Below, one piece after another: positions 23,900-32,586 of a stretch of 64,000 bases of DNA (positions are counted from its first letter, which is position 1; each line of letters opens with the position of its first letter). A program made the translations under genes and the position numbers. The DNA is from Mediterraneibacter glycyrrhizinilyticus (lineage in GTDB: Bacteria > Bacillota > Clostridia > Lachnospirales > Lachnospiraceae): NCBI RefSeq assembly GCF_016902345.1, contig NZ_JACJLR010000003.1, positions 62,001 to 126,000 of the forward strand. Reading direction: 5' to 3'. Under the pieces are notes generated by a model. The model had not been told where the DNA came from, did not search any database, and was given only the letters and a program-made list of their open reading frames with translations.

Positions 23900-23929
23900 A
23901 ATATAACTTGATATGTCGAACTGTGTCAA
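23900..23929 (-). promoter_or_regulatory. SigA-type promoter of the two-component operon
   Basis: On the minus strand TTGACA (23929-23924) and TATATT (23905-23900) are separated by 18 bases. The expected start of transcription leaves a short leader before AGGAGG and the ATG at 23862. Confidence 0.75.
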
Positions 23930-24036
23930 TATTCCCTCCGGTAAATTCTGCTCGTTAACACGTTTTTCCTATTTTTTCTGGGAAGATTTTATTCCTTTCT
24001 TTTCTCTGATACCTCCTGCTTTCTCAGTGTTTCTCT

Positions 24037-25068
24037 CTAGCACTCCTCCGCGATCTTATAGATCAGGCGTTCCGTATCCTCCCATCCAAGGCACGGATCG
24101 GTGATCGATTTTCCGTACACCCGGTTCTCATCGATCTTCTGGCATCCTTCCACCAGATAACTCTCGATCATCACGCCCTTGACCAGATTCCTAAGTTCCG
24201 GATTATATCTCCTGCTGTGGAGGACTTCACTCACGATCCGTATCTGCTCGCGGAACTGCTTGTTGGAGTTGGAATGGTTCGCGTCTATGATGGCCGCCGG
24301 GTTCTCCAGGTCTCTTTCCTGGTACATTTCCAGAAGGCGGACCATATCCTCATAATGATAGTTTGGGATGCATGTCCCGTATTTGTCCACGCCGCCTCTC
24401 AGGATGACATGGGCAAGATCATTCCCCTCTGTCGTCACATCCATTCCCCTGTAAATGAACCGGTGTGAGCTCTGGGCTGCCTTCACCGAGTTTAACATCA
24501 CGGAGAAGTCGCCGCTGGTCGGATTTTTCATCCCCACCGGAATATCCATGCTGCTGGCGGTCAGCCGGTGCTGCTGGTTCTCCACAGAACGCGCTCCCAC
24601 TGCCTCGTAGGAGAGGATATCATCCAGATAACTCCGGTTCTCCGGGTAAAGCATCTCATCCGCCGCTGTCAGAGAACTCTCGCGGATCGCGCGGGTATGA
24701 AGTCTCCGGATCGCGATGATGCCGGCGAGAAGATCCGGCTCCTGATCCGGTTCCGGCTGGTGGAGCATTCCCTTATATCCCTCTCCCGTCGTTCTCGGTT
24801 TGTTCGTATAAATCCTGGGGATGATCATAAGGCGGTCAGAGACCTTTTCATTTACCTCCGCCAGGCGGTTCACATACTCACATACGGAATCCTCGTTATC
24901 CGCAGAGCATGGACCCACGATCACCACGAACTTATCTGATCTGCCCGTAAAGATATCACGGATCTCCCTGTCTCTCTTCTCTTTGATCCTGACGATCTCA
25001 TCCGGAAGAGGGTATTCTGCCTTCAGATCTGCCGGCAGCGGCAGTTCTGCATTGATCTTCATTCCCAT
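24037..25068 (-). CDS. 3-deoxy-7-phosphoheptulonate synthase
   Basis: This class I DAHP synthase condenses phosphoenolpyruvate and erythrose-4-phosphate at the entry to the shikimate pathway. The family motifs are VVIVGPCSADN, IIPRIYTNKPRTTGEGYKG, GARSVENQQHR, PVGMKNPTSG, IIDANHSNSNKQ and GVMIESYLVEG. The ATG at 25068 is chosen for AGGAGA upstream, giving 343 residues; an ATG at 25098 is also in frame but lacks a ribosome binding site. It lies just downstream of rnpB. No separate allosteric domain is seen, as usual for the AroFGH type. Confidence 0.93.
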   Translation of the reverse strand: MGMKINAELPLPADLKAEYPLPDEIVRIKEKRDREIRDIFTGRSDKFVVIVGPCSADNEDSVCEYVNRLAEVNEKVSDRLMIIPRIYTNKPRTTGEGYKGMLHQPEPDQEPDLLAGIIAIRRLHTRAIRESSLTAADEMLYPENRSYLDDILSYEAVGARSVENQQHRLTASSMDIPVGMKNPTSGDFSVMLNSVKAAQSSHRFIYRGMDVTTEGNDLAHVILRGGVDKYGTCIPNYHYEDMVRLLEMYQERDLENPAAIIDANHSNSNKQFREQIRIVSEVLHSRRYNPELRNLVKGVMIESYLVEGCQKIDENRVYGKSITDPCLGWEDTERLIYKIAEEC

Positions 25069-25153
25069 AGTGCCATCTCTCCTGTTCTGTCTGCTCATTG
25101 CCGGAGCAATATTTTATCCGGGTTTTCCCCGGGATCCTGCAAAATAAAAAACG

Positions 25154-25560
25154 TGTTAAGCAAGACGATAAGCCGGGTTATGTCGTTGGACGATCATCTG
25201 TCTAGGCACGGCGTCACCGCCGTGCTCGAGCGACCTACCTGAAGCGTGACGGGCAGCCACACTGCTTCTTTCCGGTCTTGCTTCGGATGGGGTTTACATG
25301 TGCCCCCTCTGTTACCAGAGAGGCGGTAGTCTCTTACACTGCCTTTCCACCCTTACCCGGACAGATGCATATGGATAACCGGCATCACTTCTATCCCTGC
25401 CTGTTATCCACATGCATCTGTCCGGGCGGTTTATTTCTGTTGCACTGGCCTTGGAGTCGCCTCCACCGGACGTTATCCGGCATCCTGCCCTGTGAAGCCC
25501 GGACTTTCCTCGTCTGCTGCCTTTCGGCGCCTGCAGCCGCGATCGTCTGTCTTACTTAAC
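25154..25560 (-). ncRNA. rnpB: RNase P RNA, bacterial class A
   Basis: RNase P RNA is the catalytic RNA that matures tRNA 5' ends. The ends GTTAAG...CTTAAC pair as P1. The conserved core is present: GAGGAAAGTCCGGGCTTC (complement of about 25490-25510), the AGGGTGGAAAGGCAG region, GTAAACCCCATCC and the 3' CATAACCCGGCTTAT. A long helix of about 23 bp (arms near 25356-25379 and 25404-25427) occupies the P12 position. The gene is about 407 nucleotides, has its own promoter, and is followed by a T-rich run (complement of 25141-25153). Confidence 0.95.
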
Positions 25561-25570
25561 ACATTTTTCA

Positions 25571-25599
25571 ATTATACTATCGGAATCTAAAACTGTCCA
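25571..25599 (-). promoter_or_regulatory. SigA-type promoter of rnpB
   Basis: On the minus strand TGGACA (25599-25594) and TATAAT (25576-25571) are separated by 17 bases, ending 11 bases before the predicted RNase P RNA 5' end. Confidence 0.85.
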
Positions 25600-25665
25600 G
25601 CACTTTTCTCTCTTTAAAGTTATGCATCTAAAACAGTTTTTCTATCCATCTTTTGCCGGCTGCGC

Positions 25666-26139
25666 TCAAATTCCGTCATCCGCGATCAGTCCGTCCCCGT
25701 CCGCAGCTGTTGTGGCAAGTTCGTCGCACCGTTCGTTCTGCGGGTGACCGTCGTGCCCTTTCACCCAGTAGAAGGCGACATCATGGGGCTCCTTTGCCTG
25801 CAGGAGCCTTTTCCACAAATCTACGTTCTTCACCGGCTCATTCCTGCCCCGCTTCCAGTTCTTTTTGATCCAGCCATCCACCCAGTGCTGGTTAAACGCG
25901 TTCACCACGTACTGGGAATCGGAATAGACCTCCACTGTGCATGGACGGTTGAGCGCCTCAAGTCCCGCGATCACCGCCATCAGTTCCATCCGGTTGTTCG
26001 TCGTCTTTACATATCCCTGAGACATCTCTTTTACATGGAGCTGTCCCTTCGGGTCCACATATTCAAGGACGGTCCCATACCCTCCCGGTCCATCCGGGTT
26101 GCCTCTCGCAGCTCCGTCCGTATAGATCTTTACAAGCAT
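25666..26139 (-). CDS. rnhA: Ribonuclease HI
   Basis: RNase HI cleaves the RNA strand of RNA-DNA hybrids. The 157-residue protein has the four carboxylates of the active site: Asp in [10 protein letters not shown], Glu in [10 protein letters not shown], Asp in VYSDSQYV and Asp in NERCDELA. The basic [13 protein letters not shown] handle typical of the E. coli type is present. It follows the MBL hydrolase gene by about 24 bases. Confidence 0.95.
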   Translation of the reverse strand: MLVKIYTDGAARGNPDGPGGYGTVLEYVDPKGQLHVKEMSQGYVKTTNNRMELMAVIAGLEALNRPCTVEVYSDSQYVVNAFNQHWVDGWIKKNWKRGRNEPVKNVDLWKRLLQAKEPHDVAFYWVKGHDGHPQNERCDELATTAADGDGLIADDGI

Positions 26140-26163
26140 ATCTTTTCCTCTCTGCCGCTTTTG

Positions 26164-26850
26164 TTATTCCAGAAGGAAACTCTGTCCCTCTCTCTCGATC
26201 CTGATGATCCTGTCCTCATAGTCCTGGGCGCATTTTTCCAGGGCAAGCCGGTCAAAGACAGCATAGTTGTCCCAGAAATGCATAGGAAACACTCTCTTTG
26301 TGTCTGTCCGTTTCATAAAACAGTCCAGCCCCCAGCAGTACTGCTCTCCCAGCCTGGGGTCAACCGGCACAAATGCAAGATCGATCTTTTCTCCCTGTAG
26401 TTTGTTGATCTCCGACTGATACGCTCTGCGCATCGCCGTATTGTACCCTTCCGTCTCCTCTTCCCAATGCCACCAGTTCAGGTCTCCGGCGTGATAGATG
26501 GTCCTCCCTCTGTATTTCAGCAGGAATGCCACGCCCTCGTCCGTAGAGCGCAGGGTGCGGATCCGGCATCCCAGCACTTCTGTCTCCTCATTTGGCTTTA
26601 CCGGGCGGATATCCTCTGCTTCCCTCACAAAAATATCCGAGGAAATAAGGTAGCGCACCTGATCATACTGATCCCGAAGAGAAAAGATCTCTTTTCGATA
26701 ATGGTCATAATGACCGTGGCTGACAAATACAAAAAGCTTCTTTCCTCTGTCCGCCTCCGGAAGATCTCCTTTGTAATAGTCAAACAGAAAACAGGCATCT
26801 TCCATCTCCACGAAAAATCCGCTGTGTCCCAGATAAATCACCTTCATCAT
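26164..26850 (-). CDS. MBL-fold metal-dependent hydrolase
   Basis: The 228-residue protein is a metallo-beta-lactamase-fold enzyme of the UlaG-like type. It has N-terminal MKVIYLGHSGFFVE, the metal motif HxHxDH in SHGHYDHY near residue 45, HAGDLNWWHW near residue 123 and PMHFWDN near the end. The substrate is unknown. Its ATG overlaps the end of the MogA-like gene by four bases, indicating coupled translation. Confidence 0.87.
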   Translation of the reverse strand: MMKVIYLGHSGFFVEMEDACFLFDYYKGDLPEADRGKKLFVFVSHGHYDHYRKEIFSLRDQYDQVRYLISSDIFVREAEDIRPVKPNEETEVLGCRIRTLRSTDEGVAFLLKYRGRTIYHAGDLNWWHWEEETEGYNTAMRRAYQSEINKLQGEKIDLAFVPVDPRLGEQYCWGLDCFMKRTDTKRVFPMHFWDNYAVFDRLALEKCAQDYEDRIIRIEREGQSFLLE

Positions 26851-27311
26851 AAGCTCAGCGACTCCACTACTTCCACTACTTCCGGAAGGATATACTCCAT
26901 ATCCTCCTTTGCCGTCTTCGCGCTCTCCGGCAGGTTGATGATCAGCGTCCGGTTCCGGATGCCCGCCGCAGAACGGTCCAGGATCACTTTTTTTGAATAG
27001 CGGATATTATATGCGCGCAGTGCTTCCGGAATGCCGGGAAGGAGACGGTCCGCTGTCTCCATAAGCGCATCCGGCGCACAGTCCCTGCTGCGGTATCCGA
27101 CAGAGCCGGTGGTCAGGATCAGATCCACCGATCTGTTGTCGGAAAGCTGTTTGATCACAGAACTTAACACATCCTTTTCTTCCGGAAGAACGCCTGCCGC
27201 TCTCACTTCAAAGCCAATATGCTCCAGCATCCGCTTCAGAGCAGTTGCCGCAGCACTCTCTGCCTTTGCCTTATATGCGCCTGTATCAAGTGTAAATATT
27301 GCTGCTCTCAT
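26847..27311 (-). CDS. MogA/MoaB-like molybdopterin-binding protein
   Basis: The 154-residue protein has the MoCF-binding fold: AAIFTLDTGAYKAKAESAA at the N-terminus, the central LILTTGSVGYRSRDCAPDA (compare TTGGTG...RDVTPEA) near residue 88, and a C-terminal LIINLPESAKTAKEDMEYILP. The usual TGGTG is TGSVG here, so activity as a molybdopterin adenylyltransferase is uncertain. No other molybdenum cofactor genes are in the window. It overlaps the MBL hydrolase gene by four bases. Confidence 0.85.
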   Translation of the reverse strand: MRAAIFTLDTGAYKAKAESAAATALKRMLEHIGFEVRAAGVLPEEKDVLSSVIKQLSDNRSVDLILTTGSVGYRSRDCAPDALMETADRLLPGIPEALRAYNIRYSKKVILDRSAAGIRNRTLIINLPESAKTAKEDMEYILPEVVEVVESLSL

Positions 27312-27451
27312 CTTCTGTACCCCTTTCTTGATTATCTATCTCTGTTTCTTTCTCCAAATCCATCCGGCGTTTTTCGTTTCCCCTCCCGAAAATGCCGTTC
27401 TCCTTCTCTGATTGATCCGGAGGCTGCCCTGGTTTTTCTCCTGCATCCGCT

Positions 27452-28735
27452 TTACCCCAGGATCCTCCTTGCAGACTCATTGGCTTTTGCATAGATCTCT
27501 TCTACGGTACGGTCCAGGAAAAACTGTCCGTCTCTGTACAGGATCTTTCCGCCTACCATTGTCATCTTTATGTTCTGCTTGCTCCCGCTGAATACAACAT
27601 TGCGCTCGATGTTCTGGACCGGCTGCATGTTCGGCTGCAGAAGATCGATCATGATCAGATCCGCCTTCTTTCCTTCACAAAGGCAGTCACACTCAGGCAG
27701 TCCCATGGCATGGGCGCCATTCACCGTCGCCATCTTCAGAACTTCCATCGCGGGCACTGCCTCCGGATCATCACAGACTGCCTTCTGAAGCCCCGTCACA
27801 AGGAACATCTCCCGGAACATATCCAGACAGTTGTTGCTTGCAGGGCCATCCGTACCGATGGCAACCGGGATTCCCATATCAAGATACCGTTTCACCGGTG
27901 CAATACCGCTGGCAAGTTTCAGATTGGACGCCGGATTTGTGATCACATAGAGCCCTCTCTTCTTAATGATATCAAAATCCGCGTCGTCCATGTGCACGCC
28001 GTGGAAAAGTCCGCCTCCATAATTGAACAGTCCAAGGGAATCCATATATGCCACCGGAGTCATGCCGGTTCGCTCCCTGCAGTCCTCCACTTCTTTTCTT
28101 GTCTCGGAGCAGTGGACATAGACCGGAGCCTGATATTTCTCCGCGAGGGCAGCGATTCCCTCCATCAGATCTCTGCTTGTCGTGTATTCAGCATGAAACC
28201 CGAGCTGGGATGAGACCAGCTTGTCCGGATCCTGATTATAAGTATGGTAATCCGCCTCAACTTCCTCCAGTGTTCCTCCGAAATCATTGATGCTCCCACA
28301 GAACACATTGCGGAACCCTGCTTCCCTGACAGCGCGCTCTCCTGCCGACTGGTACATATACATGTCAAAAATGCATGTAATTCCACTTGTAAGATACTCC
28401 ATCAATGCAAGTTTTGTAAGCCAGTACACATCCTCATCCGTCAGTTTTGCCTCTGCCGGAAAGACCCGGCTGTTGAGCCACTCATCCAGCTTCATGTCAT
28501 CTGCATGTGAGCGCAGGAACGTCATCGCCGAATGCGTATGCGCGTTTTTGAATCCCGGCATGATCAGATTCTTCTTTGCATCGATCTCCTCATCCCACTT
28601 CCTGTCCGAAGCTTCTTTTGCGGGACCGGCATAGGTGATCGTGTCTCCTTCGATCCACAATTCTCCCTCGAAGATCCCCTTTCCTTCTTCCATCGTCAGT
28701 ATTCTGGCATTGTATATCCTTGTCTTCATTTTCAT
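27452..28735 (-). CDS. mtaD: 5-methylthioadenosine/S-adenosylhomocysteine deaminase
   Basis: This amidohydrolase of about 427 residues resembles MtaD, which deaminates methylthioadenosine or S-adenosylhomocysteine. Metal and substrate motifs are PGFKNAHTHSAMTFLR near residue 56, VHCSETRKEV, HGVHMDDADF and IGTDGPASNNCLDMF. The start at 28735 (MKMKTRIYNARIL) follows GAAAGGAAG; the ATG at 28729 is equally possible. The frame stays open upstream to 28828 through a tandem repeat, which is probably leader. It lies downstream of a purine nucleoside phosphorylase gene, consistent with nucleoside salvage. Confidence 0.9.
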   Translation of the reverse strand: MKMKTRIYNARILTMEEGKGIFEGELWIEGDTITYAGPAKEASDRKWDEEIDAKKNLIMPGFKNAHTHSAMTFLRSHADDMKLDEWLNSRVFPAEAKLTDEDVYWLTKLALMEYLTSGITCIFDMYMYQSAGERAVREAGFRNVFCGSINDFGGTLEEVEADYHTYNQDPDKLVSSQLGFHAEYTTSRDLMEGIAALAEKYQAPVYVHCSETRKEVEDCRERTGMTPVAYMDSLGLFNYGGGLFHGVHMDDADFDIIKKRGLYVITNPASNLKLASGIAPVKRYLDMGIPVAIGTDGPASNNCLDMFREMFLVTGLQKAVCDDPEAVPAMEVLKMATVNGAHAMGLPECDCLCEGKKADLIMIDLLQPNMQPVQNIERNVVFSGSKQNIKMTMVGGKILYRDGQFFLDRTVEEIYAKANESARRILG

Positions 28736-28741
28736 TTCTTC

Positions 28742-28820
28742 CTTTCTAAGCCCAGCTTCCACGGCAGGATCCGGTTTTTCCTTCGTAAGCCCTGCTTCCA
28801 CGGTAAAACCGGATTCTCCT
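28742..28820 (-). repeat. Imperfect 39-base tandem duplication before mtaD
   Basis: Two units begin at 28742 and 28781. Both read CTT.C/G TAAGCCC.GCTTCCACGG on the plus strand and both continue to a CCGG. On the minus strand each contains a purine-rich AAGGAA segment, so the ribosome binding region appears duplicated. The period is 13 codons and the frame is open through it. Confidence 0.65.
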
Positions 28821-28839
28821 GCCTGCATGGCTGTACTGT

Positions 28840-29661
28840 TTACATCTGTTCGATGATCTTTGTCACCAGACGCTCAAACTCTCCGGACCGCCGGTCAGCC
28901 ACAGCCTGTACATCCAGATGGCTCAGTTCTTCTTCGGAGAGTCCGCTTGCCATATTCGATACACAGGAGATACCGCACACGCGGATCCCTGCATGCCTTG
29001 CCACAATTGCCTCGCAGGCGGTACTCATGCCGACTGCGTCTGCTCCCAGCGCACCGTACATCCTCACCTCAGCCGGACTCTCAAAGTTGGGGCCGGTCGT
29101 CTGCAGATAGATTCCCTCCTTCAGGTCGATCTTCTCTCTGGCAGCGGTCCTGCGGATCAGCTCCATCAGCTCCGGATCGTAGATATGGGTCATATCCGGG
29201 AACCGTTCCCCCAGTTCAGATACATTCTGTCCGATCAGCGGAGAAGGTACAAAACTTGAAATCTGATCCGTAATCATCATGAACTCTCCCACGCGGAAAT
29301 CGCGGTTGATCCCGCCGGACGCATTTGTCAGAAAAAGGATCTCGATTCCCATGCGCTTCATCAGACGGGTCGGGAGCACCACCTCTTCCATGGAATATCC
29401 CTCATAATAGTGAACTCTTCCTTTCATGACCACGGCCGGCACGTCACCGATATATCCCAGCAGAAATCTTCCGTCATGCCCTTCCACAGTAGACACCGGG
29501 AACCCCGGGATATCCCCGTAAGGGATTTCCTGTTCCACCTTCATGTTTTTTGCATAGCCTCCCAGGCCTGATCCAAGGATCAGACCTACACGGGGCTTAA
29601 AATCAGTTACCGATCTATAATATTCATAACATTTTTCCAGTCGTTCGTACTGTGCGCTCAT
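28840..29661 (-). CDS. Purine-nucleoside phosphorylase, trimeric type
   Basis: The 273-residue protein is a PNP/MTAP-family phosphorylase that releases free base and ribose-1-phosphate. It shows the phosphate-binding GLILGSGLGGYA, the GRVHYYEGYSMEEVV segment, FLTNASGGINRDF, and the purine-site TTGPNFESPAEVRMYGALGADAVGMS. The ATG at 29661 follows AGGAGGAAATT; an upstream in-frame ATG at 29751 runs through a leader hairpin and is not likely. The gene has its own promoter and is probably read together with mtaD. Confidence 0.94.
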   Translation of the reverse strand: MSAQYERLEKCYEYYRSVTDFKPRVGLILGSGLGGYAKNMKVEQEIPYGDIPGFPVSTVEGHDGRFLLGYIGDVPAVVMKGRVHYYEGYSMEEVVLPTRLMKRMGIEILFLTNASGGINRDFRVGEFMMITDQISSFVPSPLIGQNVSELGERFPDMTHIYDPELMELIRRTAAREKIDLKEGIYLQTTGPNFESPAEVRMYGALGADAVGMSTACEAIVARHAGIRVCGISCVSNMASGLSEEELSHLDVQAVADRRSGEFERLVTKIIEQM

Positions 29662-29697
29662 AATTTCCTCCTTATCATCTCTGAGATGTGTTACGCA

Positions 29698-29735
29698 GGA
29701 AGGCGCTTCTGCACACTTTCGCTGAAGCGCCTTCC
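29698..29735 (-). other. Leader hairpin of the PNP gene
   Basis: GGAAGGCGCTTC (29698-29709) and GAAGCGCCTTCC (29724-29735) form a perfect 12-bp stem with a 14-base loop in the PNP 5' leader. No U-run follows on either strand, so it is not a simple terminator. Confidence 0.6.
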
Positions 29736-29763
29736 TCATAGGATCAAACATTTACCTACTGTG

Positions 29764-29792
29764 ATACTAGACTATTTTCCTGTTCTTGTCAA
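29764..29792 (-). promoter_or_regulatory. SigA-type promoter of the PNP gene
   Basis: On the minus strand TTGACA (29792-29787) and TAGTAT (29769-29764) are separated by 17 bases. It lies just downstream of the helicase stop codon. Confidence 0.7.
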
Positions 29793-29810
29793 GGCAGGGA
29801 GGAGCCACGG

Positions 29811-32519
29811 TTATTCCAGTGCGCTCTTTTGGGTCCGTACCCGTTTTCTGCGTTCCAGGAGTCTCTGATTCACACTGGCAAATGCCTTCGCCCTTCCCTC
29901 CAGCAGGATCCTCCTTCCTTCAGGATTTCTCGTATATATAAGGCGATATCTGCCGATCCACGGTTCCATTGCCTTGCGGAACATTTCTGCCTTTTCCCTT
30001 GAACCGGCAAAGATTGCGGGGACACAATAATATACCGTTCTCTTTTTTCCGGGTATTCCCCTGTAAATAAGATACCGCTGGTTGTCCACCGGAGCAAGCA
30101 CCTCTGAGAGCGCATCTGCAAAAACAGCTTTTTCCCTGTCCGTTCCATTTTCAAGCCATGCTGAAAAGCGGACCCCCTGCTCTTCCTCCGCTTCCATACT
30201 GCATGTCTCTGAAATCTCATCAGATCTTTTCAAAGCCGCCAGAACTCCTGCAGCCACGGAACGGAACTGCTTCATCGGCGTCAGCATGTGAAGCAGTTTT
30301 CTCCCGAAAACAAGGGTGAAAATGACAAAGAATACTGTGATGAGAATGAATACCCTGTTATCCCACCAGCCATTAAAAAATCTGCGCGACCGAAGCAGGA
30401 TATTGATTCCCTCCACGACAAAAGCCAGAAGCTGCGCGCCCAGCGTGTTGACAAACACGGCACTCCTGGATACCGCTTTTCTGTCTGCACTGCACTCGTC
30501 TATTGTCTCCGGATTTCCCGGGAGCAGGAGCGCCTGCTTCCACTGCCGGGCCACCGCCCCCCTGTCAGCAGAGCGCGCTGCCGTCTCTTCGTTGAACACG
30601 CTGACCCTTTCCCTTGTGTACCGCATCTCTGCCGTAATTCCCAGCCGTGCTGTCCCGTTCTCAATGACAGTCCCGTCACAGCTTAGTCCGAGGATCCCTT
30701 TCATCCTTCTTTCCAGTGTGTCAAAATCTTCCGACAGCTCCGGTCTTCCCCCTCCGTTTTCTCGTTTTGCCCGCTGTTCTGCCTGTCCCGGGATACAGAC
30801 AAGATGCCAGATATTGCTGACCTTGTCCGGGTGCGACGGATCTTTCCTCACTGCCCTTCCCCTCATCTGATTGCCGAGCACATAAGAACCCACAAAGCTG
30901 GCCAGGATCAGAGAGTTAATGCAGGGTGAGTCCCATCCCTCTCCAAGAAGGGATTTTGTCCCGATCAGAATCTGGATATATCCTCTCTCAAAAAGCCGTG
31001 TAACTATGCCGGTATACTGATTGACCCTGCCGCGGATAATGATCTCGCTGTATCCCAGCTCCTCCCCGTCTTTGTTCCCAAGCCGTTTGAACGACGGTTG
31101 AATCGGAAGATCCGCTCTTTTTGCCTCCTCCAAAAATACTTCTTCTGCCGACACCGGGATCAGGATCATGCTGCCGCAGAGAACGCCGAGCCGGCGGGAT
31201 GTCCCTCTTCTCCTCAACAGTTCAAAAATGGGGAGAACTCCGATCACACCGATCTCTTTCTCCGGATTTCCCAGCCCGGCCCTCCATTCTTTTCTCACGT
31301 GATCTGTCAGGATGAGCATTCTCAGCTCTTCTCCCAGAGCGGTCTGTTCACATGCTGCGATCCGAAGGATACTGTTCAGCTTTCCCCGGCTGTTGACCAG
31401 AAGCTTCTCCAGTCTGGGACTGGTCCGGAAACTGACCTTTTTCTTTTCAACCATTCCTCTCGCTTTCAGTTCCCGGATCAGCGCCTCCCGGTACTCCTCG
31501 CCGCATTCATAGCTGTCACGGTCATCAAAGAGAAATCCCTGAAGGAATGCCTCCATCCACCTTTCTGACATGTCCGGAAGTCTTTTCACACATAATACAC
31601 GAATCCACCTTTCGGAAAAAATGATCTCTTTTGCCTGGCAATAGATCAGAAGTCCCGACAGATATGCCGGATTCTCCAGCATCCGGTCACAGTATCTCTC
31701 ATAATCCAGGAGCGCAGGATGCGCAGCTGCCGCGTCCCGCAGGGTCATATCGTCCATAAGGAGACAGAACATATCATATGCCCGGTCCTGAAACTGTCTG
31801 ATCTGTTCCTCTTCCTCCCCGGACGGCCAGTTAAACCAGACATAATCCTGATGAGGGCACAGACTTCCCTCCCGGACCAGTTCCGGCACCGTGATCTCTG
31901 CGTCCACCGGTCCGCAGACTCTGGTATAGCGCTCCCACTGTGCAGGAGGAGCATCGTAGGGTGGAGTTGCAGTGAGTGCGATAACTGTCATCCCCTGCAT
32001 TTCTGACAGAAAACTCTCCAGTGCTTTCCACCATTCATTTTTCAGATGATGGCATTCGTCCAGACAGATCACCCTTACTCCTGCTTCTTTTAAACACTCG
32101 CTCAGGGAAAAACCCTGAAAATCTTCTTCCTCTTTCTCTGTTTCTTCTCCTTCTTCTGCATTCCCCTTCATCTGCTTCATTCCGTGATAAAGCGTCTGAT
32201 ATGTTACAGACGTGATCAGTCCCGGAGATTTCAGATTCTCAGAAAAAAGCGTATTCGCCGTCTCGTCCTGAAGAAACGAACTCCGGATCCTCTCCAGCCA
32301 CTGCTGCCGGATCACCACGCGCGGCGACAGGACCAGGCAGGGAAGCCCGGTCCTGCGGATCAGTTCGATTCCCAGAGTAGTCTTTCCTGCTCCCGGGGCC
32401 GCTACGATATGGATTTTTCCATCCTCCAGATAACTATCAGATTCTTTCAGGACTCTCTCCTGATACTCTCTCCATTTCCCCTTAAAAGAAAGGATTCCGT
32501 CATAAACATTTTTCTTCAT
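29811..32519 (-). CDS. DEAD/DEAH-type helicase with internal membrane segments
   Basis: The 902-residue protein is an SF2 helicase: Walker A APGAGKTT at 41-48, motif II DECH at 154-157, motif III TAT at 183-185 and motif VI QMRGRAVR at 551-558. The stretch between the two RecA-like lobes is long. After the helicase core come two hydrophobic segments (about 687-709 and 723-738) and a 160-residue C-terminal domain, so the enzyme looks membrane-attached. That is unusual for SF2 enzymes and the function is unknown. GGGAGG lies nine bases before the ATG. It has its own promoter and no obvious partner gene. Confidence 0.75.
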   Translation of the reverse strand: MKKNVYDGILSFKGKWREYQERVLKESDSYLEDGKIHIVAAPGAGKTTLGIELIRRTGLPCLVLSPRVVIRQQWLERIRSSFLQDETANTLFSENLKSPGLITSVTYQTLYHGMKQMKGNAEEGEETEKEEEDFQGFSLSECLKEAGVRVICLDECHHLKNEWWKALESFLSEMQGMTVIALTATPPYDAPPAQWERYTRVCGPVDAEITVPELVREGSLCPHQDYVWFNWPSGEEEEQIRQFQDRAYDMFCLLMDDMTLRDAAAAHPALLDYERYCDRMLENPAYLSGLLIYCQAKEIIFSERWIRVLCVKRLPDMSERWMEAFLQGFLFDDRDSYECGEEYREALIRELKARGMVEKKKVSFRTSPRLEKLLVNSRGKLNSILRIAACEQTALGEELRMLILTDHVRKEWRAGLGNPEKEIGVIGVLPIFELLRRRGTSRRLGVLCGSMILIPVSAEEVFLEEAKRADLPIQPSFKRLGNKDGEELGYSEIIIRGRVNQYTGIVTRLFERGYIQILIGTKSLLGEGWDSPCINSLILASFVGSYVLGNQMRGRAVRKDPSHPDKVSNIWHLVCIPGQAEQRAKRENGGGRPELSEDFDTLERRMKGILGLSCDGTVIENGTARLGITAEMRYTRERVSVFNEETAARSADRGAVARQWKQALLLPGNPETIDECSADRKAVSRSAVFVNTLGAQLLAFVVEGINILLRSRRFFNGWWDNRVFILITVFFVIFTLVFGRKLLHMLTPMKQFRSVAAGVLAALKRSDEISETCSMEAEEEQGVRFSAWLENGTDREKAVFADALSEVLAPVDNQRYLIYRGIPGKKRTVYYCVPAIFAGSREKAEMFRKAMEPWIGRYRLIYTRNPEGRRILLEGRAKAFASVNQRLLERRKRVRTQKSALE

Positions 32520-32557
32520 CTTCCGTATCCTCCCGGCTGTGCTGTCCGTTTTGTCTC

Positions 32558-32586
32558 ATTATACTACATTCATCCATCCGTGTCAT
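32558..32586 (-). promoter_or_regulatory. SigA-type promoter of the helicase gene
   Basis: On the minus strand ATGACA (32586-32581) and TATAAT (32563-32558) are separated by 17 bases. The -35 overlaps the spoIVA stop codon, so the helicase can be expressed independently of sporulation. Confidence 0.72.

Noticed and set aside
25099-25153. Possible riboswitch or attenuator before DAHP synthase
   Set aside because: Only a short GC hairpin (ATCC/GGGAT type) after the rnpB T-run is present; it is too small for a known riboswitch and no leader peptide is seen.
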